From a virus, in IMG/VR virus record IMGVR_UViG_3300009169_002640, positions 1 to 57,277 of that record: a stretch of 57,277 bases of DNA, one strand, 5' to 3'. The position numbers and the translations under genes are program-made. The notes below the pieces were generated by a model. It worked only from the letters and a program-made list of their open reading frames with translations. It was not told the origin of the DNA and did no database searches. This document shows, piece by piece, positions 22,451 to 32,681 of the stretch (positions within the stretch are counted from its first letter, which is position 1; every line of letters begins with the position of its first letter).

Positions 22451-25357
22451 ATGGCTCTTGCTGGTGGACCGACAATCGAACGCGGCCGCATGGAGGTCGT
22501 GCTGGAGGCGCAGAACCGCGCGCAGGGAACCTTGCAGCAGTTTGGTTCGCAGGTCTCTCGCACGCTAGAACAAGCGCGCCGGCACGCGCAGGAGGCAGGG
22601 CAGTCCTTGCGCGCATCCGGCGAGCAGCTCTCCGCTATGACGGGCCGAACCACCATCCTCGGCCGCTCTATGATCTTCCTGGGAGGGGCGATCCGTTCGC
22701 CCCTCCTTGGATTGCTGGCCCTGGGGCAGGTGGGGGCTACGGCGCTCGGCACACTCCTGGGCGCACTGGGCCGCCTGGTAGGTGCCGTCGCAAACGCGGG
22801 TATGGCGATCCTGCGCTGGCTGGGACAGACGGCCGTGAACGCCGTCAACTCCCTGGCGAAGGCCCTCACGGCCTTGGGGGTAGCGGCTACGGCCGCGCTT
22901 GCCCTGGGGACGCGGGCCGCAATGGAGTTCGCCCACGGAATGCGCTATGCCAACTCCATCATGCAATTGAGCGAGGCGGGATTCGCCGATATCTCGGTTG
23001 AGGTCAAGCGCATGGCCTCCGAGGTTGGGGAGTTCCCGGCCGTGCTCGCGCGTGGCCTCTATGACATTGCCTCCTCGGGCTTCAAGGGCGCGGAGGGAAT
23101 GGACGTGCTGGGGGCCGCGGCGAAGGCGGGTGTAGCGGGACTCACCGAAACCGCGACCGCGGCGCGCGCCCTCACTGCGGTGCTGAATGCCTATGGCATG
23201 GCCTCCTCGGAGGCGGGTCGGATCGCCGACATCATGTTCAAGTCGGTGGAGGTGGGCGTCTTCACCTTTGGCGACCTGGCGCAGAACATCGGTGATGTAG
23301 TGGCGTCCGCGGCGGCCGCCTCGGTGCCTTTCGAGGAGATTGCCGGGGCCTTCGCCACTATGACCAAGGGCGGCATCACCGCCTCAGAGACCGCCACTGC
23401 CCTGAACCGCATTATCCTTTCCTTCCTCGATCCGGCAAAGGACTTTGCCGCGGCGCTGAAGGCCATTGGTATTGAGAGTGGGGCGGTCCATATCCAGGCG
23501 ACCGGGTTGGCGGGGGCGGTGGAGGCGTTAAATCGGATCGCGGCCGGGAATCCCCTGGTGCTCGCGAACATGGGCCTTGAGATGCGCGCGCTGAAGGCGG
23601 CCCTCTCGCTGACCCGGCAGGAAGGCCGCGGGTTCGCCGAAGACGTGCAGGCCATGACGAACTCGGCCGGCGCGATGGCAAACGCCACGAGTCAGATTGA
23701 GAAGTCACCGGCGCGCGCCTGGCAGCGAATGAAGGTGGAGGCACAGCTTGCCCTCGTCGCGCTAGGGGAGGCCTTCGGCCCGGCGCTTACTTCGCTGATC
23801 GAGGGGGCGGGCCGGGCCTTCTCGCGCCTGGGCGAGATCATGGAGCGGGTGGCGACCTCGGACCGTTGGCAGGCCTTCCTCGCGACCTTGCAGGCCGTCT
23901 TCTCGCAGGCCGAGGGCACGATCATGGGTTGGCTCGATTGGCTTTCCGAAAATTGGGGGCAGGTCTGGGATGAGGTGGCTGATCGGGTCGGCCGCGCCGC
24001 GGACTGGATTGCCGGAGCGATTGGGGGCGTGATCGAGGTGATTCGCTCCCTGGTCGCGAACCGCGGGGCGATCTGGGATTGGGCGCAGACTATCATTGAC
24101 GCGGCCTTCGCGGTGGGGCGAGCTATCGAGCAGTACGTGATAGATACCATTCAGCGTCTCCCGGAGAAGATGGGGAGGGTGCTGGGGCAGGTCGGCGGGG
24201 CGACAGTAGGGCTCATCACCGCGCCTACTTCTATGCGCCCTTGGGGAGAACACATTCGAGAGAGCGCGCAAATTGGCGGGCACGCCGGTGAGCGGTTGGG
24301 GCGGTGGGCCTCTGACGCGACCGGCTATGGGGAGGCTGTCGCCAACCTCCCGCGCCTGAGTGAAGTTCCGCCGCGCCTGCGCGCCTGGGCAGAGCAGCAG
24401 GGCCTGATCGTCGAGGGTAGTCCGTGGGCAGAAGTCTCCGGCGCGTGGGGCCGCGGTTCCCAGGCCGGCCGCGATTGGCTCACGAACCTGCGCGCGGGTG
24501 TGGCGGGCAGCGCGGTGGCGGCTCCGGCCGGCCCCTGGCAGGACCTGGGGGACGGGGCTTGGTTTATCGAGTCCTCGCAGAACCTGAATGAGGCGGCCAA
24601 TACGATCAAAGAGGCGGCCGCCACCATTGCCGAGGCGGGGACGCAGCAGATCAGGACCGCGCAGGAGCAAGCAGGCTACTTCGCCAACGCCTCCTCGCAG
24701 ATCACGGCGGCGAGCGGGGCGGCGAGAGGCGGCGGGGCCGGCGGACAAGTTCCGTCCCTGGCAGAGTTCGCGCCGGCCGCGGTTTACCAGACAGCCCTGG
24801 GTGAGATGGAAAAGGCGCGGGGCAACTTTGAGGGATACCGGGAGGCCCTGGCGCGGCAGGCCGCCTCTCTGGACGAGGCGATAGACCGGCTGTGGCCGCA
24901 GATCGAAAATGACCCGACCACGGAGACGCTGAGTCTGCTTGCCGACCTCTATGACCAGCGCTCCGCCGCGCAGAAGGCCTTCCAGGGCTCCCTCAAGAGC
25001 GCGGCGGGAAATCCCCTGGAGGGCTGGGATCCCAACCTCGTGGCGCAACTGGGGCGCGCCGTCTCGGGCGAGGAGTTCTCGCAGGCGATAGCGCGCGTAG
25101 CGGCGGCGGATGCTGCGGCTGCTATCCCCGCGGCCGCTGCGGTCACCACCGCCTCGCCCACCTACGGCCCCGGCATTGCCCTGCACGACAGCTACGTCCC
25201 CACCATCGCCTCTCCGCAGATCAACATTACCATCGGCACCGTCAACTCAAAGCAGGAGATGAAGCGGATTGTCTTCGAGGCGGTGGACGAGAAGTTGGAC
25301 GAGTTCTGGGAGCAGCAGATGGGCTATGAGGCGGCCGCGACTGGATACCAGAACTGA
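22451..25357 (+). CDS. tape measure protein
   Basis: A 968-residue protein that sets tail length. It has an N-terminal helical region (residues 10-65), hydrophobic Gly/Ala/Leu segments at about 75-165 likely to insert in membranes during ejection, then a TP901-type core (about 170-440) with 'SGFKGAEGMDVLGAAAKAG' and 'GGITASETATALNRI' motifs, followed by Trp-rich amphipathic helices. Typical rule-of-thumb length of about 1.5 A per residue predicts a tail near 145 nm. Overlaps the next gene by one base (TGATG). Confidence 0.9.
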   Translation: MALAGGPTIERGRMEVVLEAQNRAQGTLQQFGSQVSRTLEQARRHAQEAGQSLRASGEQLSAMTGRTTILGRSMIFLGGAIRSPLLGLLALGQVGATALGTLLGALGRLVGAVANAGMAILRWLGQTAVNAVNSLAKALTALGVAATAALALGTRAAMEFAHGMRYANSIMQLSEAGFADISVEVKRMASEVGEFPAVLARGLYDIASSGFKGAEGMDVLGAAAKAGVAGLTETATAARALTAVLNAYGMASSEAGRIADIMFKSVEVGVFTFGDLAQNIGDVVASAAAASVPFEEIAGAFATMTKGGITASETATALNRIILSFLDPAKDFAAALKAIGIESGAVHIQATGLAGAVEALNRIAAGNPLVLANMGLEMRALKAALSLTRQEGRGFAEDVQAMTNSAGAMANATSQIEKSPARAWQRMKVEAQLALVALGEAFGPALTSLIEGAGRAFSRLGEIMERVATSDRWQAFLATLQAVFSQAEGTIMGWLDWLSENWGQVWDEVADRVGRAADWIAGAIGGVIEVIRSLVANRGAIWDWAQTIIDAAFAVGRAIEQYVIDTIQRLPEKMGRVLGQVGGATVGLITAPTSMRPWGEHIRESAQIGGHAGERLGRWASDATGYGEAVANLPRLSEVPPRLRAWAEQQGLIVEGSPWAEVSGAWGRGSQAGRDWLTNLRAGVAGSAVAAPAGPWQDLGDGAWFIESSQNLNEAANTIKEAAATIAEAGTQQIRTAQEQAGYFANASSQITAASGAARGGGAGGQVPSLAEFAPAAVYQTALGEMEKARGNFEGYREALARQAASLDEAIDRLWPQIENDPTTETLSLLADLYDQRSAAQKAFQGSLKSAAGNPLEGWDPNLVAQLGRAVSGEEFSQAIARVAAADAAAAIPAAAAVTTASPTYGPGIALHDSYVPTIASPQINITIGTVNSKQEMKRIVFEAVDEKLDEFWEQQMGYEAAATGYQN

Positions 25358-27057
25358 TGGCAGTCTACGCAGTAGAGTTCGATTTCAACTTGGAGGAGAT
25401 GGCCGGACTTCCGGCAAGCGGCTGGGCAAACATCTTCTCCTATGCCATTGCAGAACTAGGCTGGGAAAAGACGGCGGATACTCGCATACTCAGGCTAGAG
25501 CTTTCTCACTGGCTTTATTATTGGGTCTGGAATCCTGTCGGCGGAAGCCCGATCATCTACCAGAGTTCTGGCAGTAGCCTGTCCATAGACAGGGGGCTTG
25601 GCTTGGGGGCAGAGGCGCTGTATGCGGGCGCCTTGACCTTCGGAGAATGGGCTATCGCCGCCTCATTCGATGATGACACCAATACCTATGCGGTCACCCT
25701 CCAGGACCCCAACGGGGATGAGCATAGCTACAGTGGGGCGATATCCCCTCCATTGTCTCCCCCCATCGCGCTCGATTACCGCAGATTCGGGAGTGGGGTG
25801 AGGAACTACGGTAGTGTCGGGGCTGAGTACCTAGCGGGCTGGATAATCGGGTCCGCGAAGCATAGCATAGATGCCGTCTCCTTCGCGGTTGATGGAACTC
25901 CTGATACCGAGGAAGATTTCGAGGATGAGGCCTTCGACCCGCCCTGGGAGTGGGAGTGGGCGCATGTGCTGCCAGGCGAAGGGGCGAATAGCTGGAGTTG
26001 CGTAGATAGCAAGCTGACCTTTGACTTTTCGGGGCCAACGCCGCCCCTGGAGGAGTCACCTCAGACTGACTATCTGACTCTGACCTCGATAGAGCCGACG
26101 CGAACCTCCCCCCGATCCTTGTCGCTCTGTCGCCTGTCGCCCTCTGCGGTAGTAGCCGTGCTCGCGCCGGAATCAGAGAGCGCGCTAGCCCAGGGGGGCA
26201 TTCGTACTGAGTTGGACGGCGCTTGGGAAAAGGCCACGGTCATACACTGCTCTCCTCACCCAACACCTACCGCCTGGAAGAGTCCGTCTTGCTGTCCGAG
26301 ACAAGGGCGCTTGTGGGTGGCCGGAGTGATTCCTTCGCGCAACGCGGCCAGCCTTGGCGCGTTGGATAGCTCTACCTGGGAGACTGAGGCTGACCTAGCC
26401 GCTCTCGCCGACTCCGCTTGGTCCTGGTGTTCAGCCTCCCTGCGCCCGCTTTCTGGCGGCATAGACGTACTTGCCCTGGACGCGCCGGACGGCGGACCCT
26501 ACACCTGGTATCAGGCCGTCGCGCTGTGGAACCACGAGGGGGACGAGCTCACCTTCTCCGAGGCGGTGGATACTGGGATCGGCGGAAGCGCAGATGCTGC
26601 GGGTAGTTTGCGGCGCTGGGTAGGCGGCGGCCTCCTGTTCGCGGCGATAGACGATGCAGACGACGCCCACCTCTGGCACTGCCCTTGCCTGTCGCCGGAG
26701 GCCGCAGGAGAATGGGAGGACCTCGGCACCATCGGCTCGGGTTATGCGGCAGTTGAAATCGAGGCCCTCCGCCCGCTCGGCCCGGTGCTGGCCATGCTAC
26801 TGGACACCTCCGGTGAGGCTCCCGTCTGGTATCAGAGCTACGGCCTCCCGGAGGTAGACGGCTCCGCCGTCACCTTCTGCGAGCCAGTCCTTTCTGACGG
26901 CCTCCCCAACTCCGCGGAAGTGCGCGGCGGCCTACTCCAAATCCACGATGGCTCCCTGCTGTTCGCGATGGTAGACGACGCGGATGACACCCGCTTTTTC
27001 ACCTGCCCGGCCATTGCGCCGGACGGAACCGGCTCTTGGACTGAGGTGGCGACCTAA
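25357..27057 (+). CDS. tail protein with lectin-like and repeat regions
   Basis: A 566-residue protein in the distal-tail position after the tape measure. Residues 1-190 look like a jelly-roll (LamG/concanavalin-like) domain, with strands such as 'LYYWVWN' and 'VSFAVDG'. Residues 240-566 are beta-rich with at least two similar units about 109 residues apart ('LLFAAIDDADDAHLWHCP' near 425 and 'LLFAMVDDADDTRFFTCP' near 533), suggestive of propeller blades. A sugar-binding receptor or distal-tail role is plausible. Function not proven. Confidence 0.55.
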   Translation: MAVYAVEFDFNLEEMAGLPASGWANIFSYAIAELGWEKTADTRILRLELSHWLYYWVWNPVGGSPIIYQSSGSSLSIDRGLGLGAEALYAGALTFGEWAIAASFDDDTNTYAVTLQDPNGDEHSYSGAISPPLSPPIALDYRRFGSGVRNYGSVGAEYLAGWIIGSAKHSIDAVSFAVDGTPDTEEDFEDEAFDPPWEWEWAHVLPGEGANSWSCVDSKLTFDFSGPTPPLEESPQTDYLTLTSIEPTRTSPRSLSLCRLSPSAVVAVLAPESESALAQGGIRTELDGAWEKATVIHCSPHPTPTAWKSPSCCPRQGRLWVAGVIPSRNAASLGALDSSTWETEADLAALADSAWSWCSASLRPLSGGIDVLALDAPDGGPYTWYQAVALWNHEGDELTFSEAVDTGIGGSADAAGSLRRWVGGGLLFAAIDDADDAHLWHCPCLSPEAAGEWEDLGTIGSGYAAVEIEALRPLGPVLAMLLDTSGEAPVWYQSYGLPEVDGSAVTFCEPVLSDGLPNSAEVRGGLLQIHDGSLLFAMVDDADDTRFFTCPAIAPDGTGSWTEVAT

Positions 27058-29267
27058 TGCCAGATAAGGTGTACCCGATTGCCAGACTACGCGCCTACCC
27101 CCTTGGGGCAGAGGGCTATGTCACGGACCCCGGCTGGGCCTGGTACTCCCCGATGGCCCAAGACTACGGGGCCTGGTATGCCGCCAACGGCTATCGGTGG
27201 GGGGCCGGCGCCGGCGCGCAGCCCATCTACCCCTTCGAGTGCGCCACCTTGGGAAACCGGGCATCGGTATTCCCTCGCCCGATCCCCTACTGGCAGCACA
27301 CCGAAGAGGCGCAGTGGGTTCAGGATGTAGGTACATGGCACGAGGAGCCGAGCTTCCAGGGCCTCGCGTGGAACGTTCTGCATTGCATAGATTCATCCGG
27401 GACACTAACCTCAGATTTCACCGCTCCTGCCTACCCGAACTTCCTGGTCGGGTTCTACTCGCCTGGAGTCGCGTTGGGCTGGGATCCACTTGAGGACCCG
27501 CCTTATATCTCCATCGGCTGGGGGCCAGAGACTCCGACCGGAGCCCAGTGCGGCTATGAGTTCCGCGTCTGGTACGACGGGTGCGCAGAGATTTTCGAGT
27601 GGTCGGAAGGCGGCGCCTATGCGTCGCTCGGGACCGCACAACTCTCCTGGCGGTGGACCTCCGAGAGTCCGCAGTGGTTGTGGCTGATGATCTGCCACCT
27701 CAGCAACGGTATCGCGGTCAAGGACTCCGGCAGCGGCTCCTGGGAGACTGCGCCCTGGTGGTGGGTGGAGGGGGAAGCGGATATCGCCCCTCCATCTGGC
27801 ACGATTCGTTTCTCTCACGCCGGAGGACAGGCCTATTTCTCGCTTTGCTCACTCCTCGGCCCCGCCAGCGCGGCGGCTGAGGGATCGGAATACGCGGGGG
27901 TTACCTCCCATGTGCTCACCAGCACGGTGATGACTACGGACCGGACCCGCGCCGCGGGGCCAACCGTGGACGTGCGGTCCCTGATACCCACCCCGGTCTC
28001 CTATGATGTAGAACCCGATCTGGCGGTGGTAGCGCTGAACCATGATGGAACCGACGAAGTCGAACTGGAGGCAACGCTCACCTGGGGATACAAGCAGATT
28101 CTCGCAGGTCAGGCCGACGCGGCGCAGGCCTACACTTTCGCGTGGTTCCCGGAGTTCTATGCGGCGCAGGCGCGGCATGACCCGACGCTTCAGGCACCGA
28201 ATGGAGGCCTCCCGCCTTACGAGATTTGGTCGGCGCAAATGGACCGAGTGGTGGTAACGCTCCCGGATGACGCGGAGATGTGCCACGCAGAACTGAACGC
28301 GGTATGGCTCCTGAATGACCAAGGGGGCTTTCTGGACTGGCTCGCCGGGGCGTGCCTAGACCTCGCCTTGGGGTGGGTCTACGATGATGATTCACAAGCC
28401 CTCACCAGCATGATCTCCGGCTATGCTGACGCGCTCCAGGTGGTCGAGGAGTCTCCGAATCGGCTGCGCATTTCCGGCAACATCGTGGACTGCACCGTGC
28501 GCCTGCGGGCCTGCGAGGCCGATTCCGCTTGGCCGGTGATGGACGGGTGGGCTGCAGATGACGCGGTGCAGTACGTCCTGGATAAGTTCGGCTGGCACTC
28601 CTCGCGGGCCTCACTCACAGCGCTAGCCACCTATACGCTCTCTGAGGGCCGGCCGGAGGAACCCCTGTGGCGCGCCGGGCCGGGGCAGTCAGCTTGGGAT
28701 TTCATTGAGCGGATCGCCCGCTACTGCGGGTGCGAGTTCACGGTCACTGTAGGCGGCGGGCTGCTCGCGCGCACCATGATGTATTTCGATACCGGGACCA
28801 CGACCACCTGGCCTTCTACCTCCTGCCTCACCCCTCCCGGCGTACAGACCAGCCGGCGCAATATCTGGAGCTTCACCGGCGTCGAGGTGCGCGGGCGAAC
28901 TGAGGACGGGGAGGAACTAGTCGCGATTCGCGCCGACGCGAACATGGAGTCAAATCCTGCCTACGCTTTTTACAAAGGCTATCGCCGCCTGGAGCAGTTC
29001 TACGAGCCGGGGCTGACGACGCAGGCCGATGTAGATACTCTCGCCGACATTCTCTACAACTGCATGAGGTACCGCATCGGTGACGAGGTGCGCTGGAGGA
29101 TTCCCGACGACCTGGCGCGAGTGCGGCGCCAATGCGCTTACATCACCGGCCTCTTTTCTGGCGTAGATGACATTGACCGCCTGGGGATCACGGCGCTTGT
29201 TCACTCCTTCGGCCCACGCCTCCCGGACTGCTGCACTGATATTGTCGCGGTTCCCTACCCGAGCTAG
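27057..29267 (+). CDS. tail hub / baseplate-like protein
   Basis: A 736-residue protein. The first 280 residues are Trp-rich beta sheets resembling a carbohydrate-binding or concanavalin-type domain. Residues about 300-736 look like a tail hub: 'RVVVTLPDDAEMCHAEL', 'VQYVLDKFGW', and 'RAGPGQSAWDFIERIARYCGCEFTV', the pattern used by gp27/late-control-D style hubs where a 'W.ll..ia...g..f' motif is usual. It lies between the tail protein and the fibre. An extra N-terminal domain on a hub is unusual. Confidence 0.6.
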   Translation: MPDKVYPIARLRAYPLGAEGYVTDPGWAWYSPMAQDYGAWYAANGYRWGAGAGAQPIYPFECATLGNRASVFPRPIPYWQHTEEAQWVQDVGTWHEEPSFQGLAWNVLHCIDSSGTLTSDFTAPAYPNFLVGFYSPGVALGWDPLEDPPYISIGWGPETPTGAQCGYEFRVWYDGCAEIFEWSEGGAYASLGTAQLSWRWTSESPQWLWLMICHLSNGIAVKDSGSGSWETAPWWWVEGEADIAPPSGTIRFSHAGGQAYFSLCSLLGPASAAAEGSEYAGVTSHVLTSTVMTTDRTRAAGPTVDVRSLIPTPVSYDVEPDLAVVALNHDGTDEVELEATLTWGYKQILAGQADAAQAYTFAWFPEFYAAQARHDPTLQAPNGGLPPYEIWSAQMDRVVVTLPDDAEMCHAELNAVWLLNDQGGFLDWLAGACLDLALGWVYDDDSQALTSMISGYADALQVVEESPNRLRISGNIVDCTVRLRACEADSAWPVMDGWAADDAVQYVLDKFGWHSSRASLTALATYTLSEGRPEEPLWRAGPGQSAWDFIERIARYCGCEFTVTVGGGLLARTMMYFDTGTTTTWPSTSCLTPPGVQTSRRNIWSFTGVEVRGRTEDGEELVAIRADANMESNPAYAFYKGYRRLEQFYEPGLTTQADVDTLADILYNCMRYRIGDEVRWRIPDDLARVRRQCAYITGLFSGVDDIDRLGITALVHSFGPRLPDCCTDIVAVPYPS

Positions 29268-29269
29268 CC

Positions 29270-31576
29270 ATGCGAAAGACCCTGACCCGCACAACCGGCC
29301 GCTCCCGCTTCGCGCGCTCCGCCCTAGTCGTGCCGCCCGTAGACTATGGCGTAGTGCCGCGCCCTTCCTACAACGTCGGCGCCGCCACTGGCTCTGGCGT
29401 CTCTGACCACGGCGCGCTCTCGGGGCTGGGGGATGATGATCACGCGCAGTATCTGCTAGCCGATGGCACCCGCTTTGTCGCGGGCAATCTCCGCCCGGAT
29501 GTTTCTGGGGGCCGCTCTTTGGGCAGCAGCGGCTACCAGTGGTCGGCGCTCTGGGCGCGCGCAGTTGACCTATCTACGCGCGTGAAGATAGATGCTATCT
29601 CCACATCCATCTATGCAGTTACCCTTACCGTGGACCAGACCGCAACCGCGCTTGGTGAGCACAATGTGCTAAATCTTATCGCGTTGGCGCCGTCTGCATT
29701 ACAAGCTACGTTTGGAGTAGGAATAGAGTTCTGGGCAGGAGTATCAGGAGCGCCCCCTCCCACGCAAGTAGCGCTCTTCGAGGCGCAGCGTGGGGCTACT
29801 GATGCAGATTGGTCTTTTTGCATTCATCTCTACGATGGAGTGTCGCTTTTCGAGGCCTGCGAGTTTACCAACGACGGCAGCCTCGCCCTTCCTGGCGATC
29901 TGGACGTAGACGGGGCGGCCACCATCGGGACGCTGAGTGGCTATGTGATAGCGACGGCGGGCCTGCTCTCGGGGCAGACGGGGGTGCCGTACACCGATCT
30001 GACCTACACCGGGCTCACCGCGGGCCAGGTGCTGCGCGCGACCGGGGCTAACGCCGCCGCCTTCTCGACCGCGACCTACCCGAATACGGTCACGGTGAAC
30101 CGGCTCCTCTACGCCTCGGCTGCGAACGTCATTTCCGACCTGGCGACCGGGAACAGCGGCGTGCTGGTGACGGACGGGAGCGGGGTTCCCAGCATCGCCA
30201 CGAACATTCCCACCGCCGTGACCATCGGCGGCTCCTACATTTACCGCGCCGGAGGAACGGACGTGCCGGTGGCGGACGGGGGCACGAACAAGAGCGCGTG
30301 GACGCAGTATGCCATCCCCTATCTGAGCGCGGCTACCACCTTCGGCGAGATTGCGATTGGCGCGGCCGGGAAGGTGCTCGCGGTGGCGGCCGGGGCGACG
30401 GGGTACGAGTGGATTTCGGTTGTCGCGGGCGGCGGCGCTCCGATCGGCGCGCAGTACGTGGTGCTCGTGGCGGACGGGGACCTCACGTCAGAACGGGTGC
30501 TGACGGGGACGGCTAACCAGATCACCATCACGGACAACGGCGCGGGCAGTACGGTGGTGCTGAGTCTGCCGCAGAACATTCACACCGCGGCCACGCCGCA
30601 GTTCGCGCGGTTGGGGTTGGGGGCGGCGGCGGACGCGTCGGCGTTGTTGTTCGGTTCCGGTGGTAGCCCTGTGTGGTGGTTGAAAGATACGAGCAGCGGC
30701 GACTCCGCCTTGTCCCGGACGATGCAGGCAATCCTGCTCACCTCCGCCGCGATGAACGCGACCTCGAAGTACACCCCGGCTATCCTATTCGGGTCTACTG
30801 ACCCGGACTTTACGACGGAAAACCCGAAGGTGCTCGCCGCCTTGGCGGGTAGGGCCACGGAGGGCTATGTAGGTGATACGCGGGGCGGCATGGCCCTTGA
30901 CTTCGCGACCACACCAAACAACCCAGGAGCGAACTCAGTCCCCGTCGTCAATCTCACCCTCACTGAGAGCGGGAACCTCGCGGTGAACGCGGGGAAGGGA
31001 ATCTACTTCGATGGGGCAGGAGTGGTAGACGGATCATTAGGCGACACGCGCATACTCGAATCCTCCGCGAACGTGATGGACCTGTACGCGGGCGGGGTGA
31101 ACGCGCTGCGGCTGACGGCAACCGCGGTGGCCGTCACCGGCACCTTCTCCTCGACCGGCGAGATTACGGGGGGGACTACCCACACCTTCATTGTCATGCT
31201 CGCGGGGACGCAGGCAGTTGATTCCACTGCCCCGGGCGCATTGGGGGCAGGCTTCCTCATCCCGTTCAACTGCACCATCCTGGAGATTAGGGCGAACGCG
31301 GGCGTGGCCCCAACCGGCGCAAACTTAGTTTTCGATGTACATTATGACTCAAGCGGCGGGGCAGACGGGGGCGGGACTTCCATCTGGTACCTCACCCCGG
31401 CGAACCGCCTTACCATCACCGCCGGAAACAACACCGCCTCCACAACGGCATTCGACACGGATGACCTCGTGGAGGGCGGCACCCTGGAATTCTATCGCGA
31501 CCTAGTGGGTTCGACGGTCGCGGGCAAGAACGTCTGCATTGCGTTGACGGTTCGCAAGACCGCGGCGGTGTCCTGA
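29270..31576 (+). CDS. tail fibre / receptor-binding protein
   Basis: A 768-residue fibre. A conserved N-terminal attachment-type motif 'SDHGALSGLGDDDHAQYL' (about 44-61) is widely seen in phage fibres. The middle is Thr/Ala/Gly-rich triple-helix or beta-prism sequence with repeated 'AATFSTATYPNTVTVNR' style strands. The C-terminal about 140 residues ('GTQAVDSTAPGALGAGFLIPFNCT') form a different globular domain, the probable receptor-binding head. Compositional bias (Gly, Ala, Thr) differs from neighbours as expected. Confidence 0.78.
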   Translation: MRKTLTRTTGRSRFARSALVVPPVDYGVVPRPSYNVGAATGSGVSDHGALSGLGDDDHAQYLLADGTRFVAGNLRPDVSGGRSLGSSGYQWSALWARAVDLSTRVKIDAISTSIYAVTLTVDQTATALGEHNVLNLIALAPSALQATFGVGIEFWAGVSGAPPPTQVALFEAQRGATDADWSFCIHLYDGVSLFEACEFTNDGSLALPGDLDVDGAATIGTLSGYVIATAGLLSGQTGVPYTDLTYTGLTAGQVLRATGANAAAFSTATYPNTVTVNRLLYASAANVISDLATGNSGVLVTDGSGVPSIATNIPTAVTIGGSYIYRAGGTDVPVADGGTNKSAWTQYAIPYLSAATTFGEIAIGAAGKVLAVAAGATGYEWISVVAGGGAPIGAQYVVLVADGDLTSERVLTGTANQITITDNGAGSTVVLSLPQNIHTAATPQFARLGLGAAADASALLFGSGGSPVWWLKDTSSGDSALSRTMQAILLTSAAMNATSKYTPAILFGSTDPDFTTENPKVLAALAGRATEGYVGDTRGGMALDFATTPNNPGANSVPVVNLTLTESGNLAVNAGKGIYFDGAGVVDGSLGDTRILESSANVMDLYAGGVNALRLTATAVAVTGTFSSTGEITGGTTHTFIVMLAGTQAVDSTAPGALGAGFLIPFNCTILEIRANAGVAPTGANLVFDVHYDSSGGADGGGTSIWYLTPANRLTITAGNNTASTTAFDTDDLVEGGTLEFYRDLVGSTVAGKNVCIALTVRKTAAVS

Positions 31577-32160
31577 TGGCGGAATACACCTTCGATTTCA
31601 ACGGAGTAGAGAACCCCTCCACCACCCATGTCGCGAAGTACGCGGTGGACGCCTCCGCCGATCTCCCCGAGCCGGGCGTTGGCGGAACCGAGTTCTCCGA
31701 CACCGACTACGCCGACATCGGGGCTGATGACGCGAGCGGCGCGGACCACGAGACAGCGAACGTGGATGGCGACTACTGCTGGCACCAGTTCATGCTTCAG
31801 CCGAGCGCGGCGGCCACTGCCGACTTCCGCGCGGATATCGCCATCACCTACATCGGCTATGGCCGCAACGGGCCGATCCCCTCGCCCTCCTACCACGTGG
31901 ACCTCTACATTTACGACTTCAATGCCGCGGCGTGGCTATTCGTGGGACATCACAGCAACAGCAGCGCCGCCACCATCTCGCAGAGCCTGGGGAACTGGAA
32001 TCGCTTCTACGATGGAACCTACGTCTACCTGCTGGCGCATAACCCCGAACCGTCCGCCCAGAGCGGCACGCCGACACCGCCCCAAGAACTGAGCGTCATC
32101 ATCACGGACTACACGAGCATCACGCTCACCAATTATCCGGGTGGAGCGCAGATATTTTAG
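31576..32160 (+). CDS. putative virion-associated beta-sandwich protein
   Basis: A 194-residue beta-rich protein starting one base inside the fibre stop (TGATG). Aromatic residues (Tyr, Trp, His) and Asn/Ser loops in 'SYHVDLYIYDFNAAAWLFVGHHSN' recall small carbohydrate-binding or fibre-accessory domains. Its coupling to the fibre gene suggests an accessory fibre tip or a second receptor-binding protein. No family recognised. Confidence 0.5.
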   Translation: MAEYTFDFNGVENPSTTHVAKYAVDASADLPEPGVGGTEFSDTDYADIGADDASGADHETANVDGDYCWHQFMLQPSAAATADFRADIAITYIGYGRNGPIPSPSYHVDLYIYDFNAAAWLFVGHHSNSSAATISQSLGNWNRFYDGTYVYLLAHNPEPSAQSGTPTPPQELSVIITDYTSITLTNYPGGAQIF

Positions 32161-32217
32161 GGGTTGCCAAAAACCCTAAAGAGTGCTATACCACTTAGTA
32201 GACAGGAGGCGAACAGA

Positions 32218-32634
32218 GTGACGAACGAGGCGAACAGAATGGCAGACGAGGCGAAGTTGACGTTGACGCTGCATTTACACGATGTGCTGACCACGCCCGG
32301 AGGGAAGGCGCCGATCAAGGTGGGCGGCTCGAGGGACGCGGCCGGCGGGGAGGCGTTGGAGGATCTGACGCTGGGGGTTGCGCTGGCGAACCTGCTCCTC
32401 GGTATGTCGCCCTCCAAGGGCGATCCCAAGAAGGTGCTCCGCTGCGGGCGCGTGCAGGACAAGCTGGCGAAGGCCATTGACTCGGAGAGCGGGGAGTATG
32501 TGGTTGGGGAGATTGCGCTGGGCGTGCTGCGCGCCGCGGCCGGCGAAAACGGCCCCGGCTACAAGGACTTCCTGATGGCGCAGGTCTTGCTAAAGATCGG
32601 CACCGGCGAGGACGAGAGCGCAGAGGACATCTAG
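32218..32634 (+). CDS. hypothetical protein, 138 aa
   Basis: Unknown. Gly/Lys-rich with a helical 'GVALANLLLGM' segment and an acidic C terminus (DESAEDI). The start is uncertain: GTG 32218 follows a perfect AGGAGG eight bases earlier and is preferred; ATG 32239 has GAGG seven bases upstream; a TTG at 32164 is also in frame. The leader carries a small tandem repeat (GAGGCGAACAGA). It lies between fibre and lysis genes. Confidence 0.55.
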   Translation: MTNEANRMADEAKLTLTLHLHDVLTTPGGKAPIKVGGSRDAAGGEALEDLTLGVALANLLLGMSPSKGDPKKVLRCGRVQDKLAKAIDSESGEYVVGEIALGVLRAAAGENGPGYKDFLMAQVLLKIGTGEDESAEDI

Positions 32635-32681
32635 CCGAGGCGCGCGTAGTGCGCCCAAACGACTTGTGAAGGGTACGGCCC

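Noticed and set aside
23762-25186. 474-aa minus-strand ORF opposite the tape measure gene
   Set aside because: Shadow of the GC-rich tape measure gene; composition dominated by Arg, Gly and Leu without structure.
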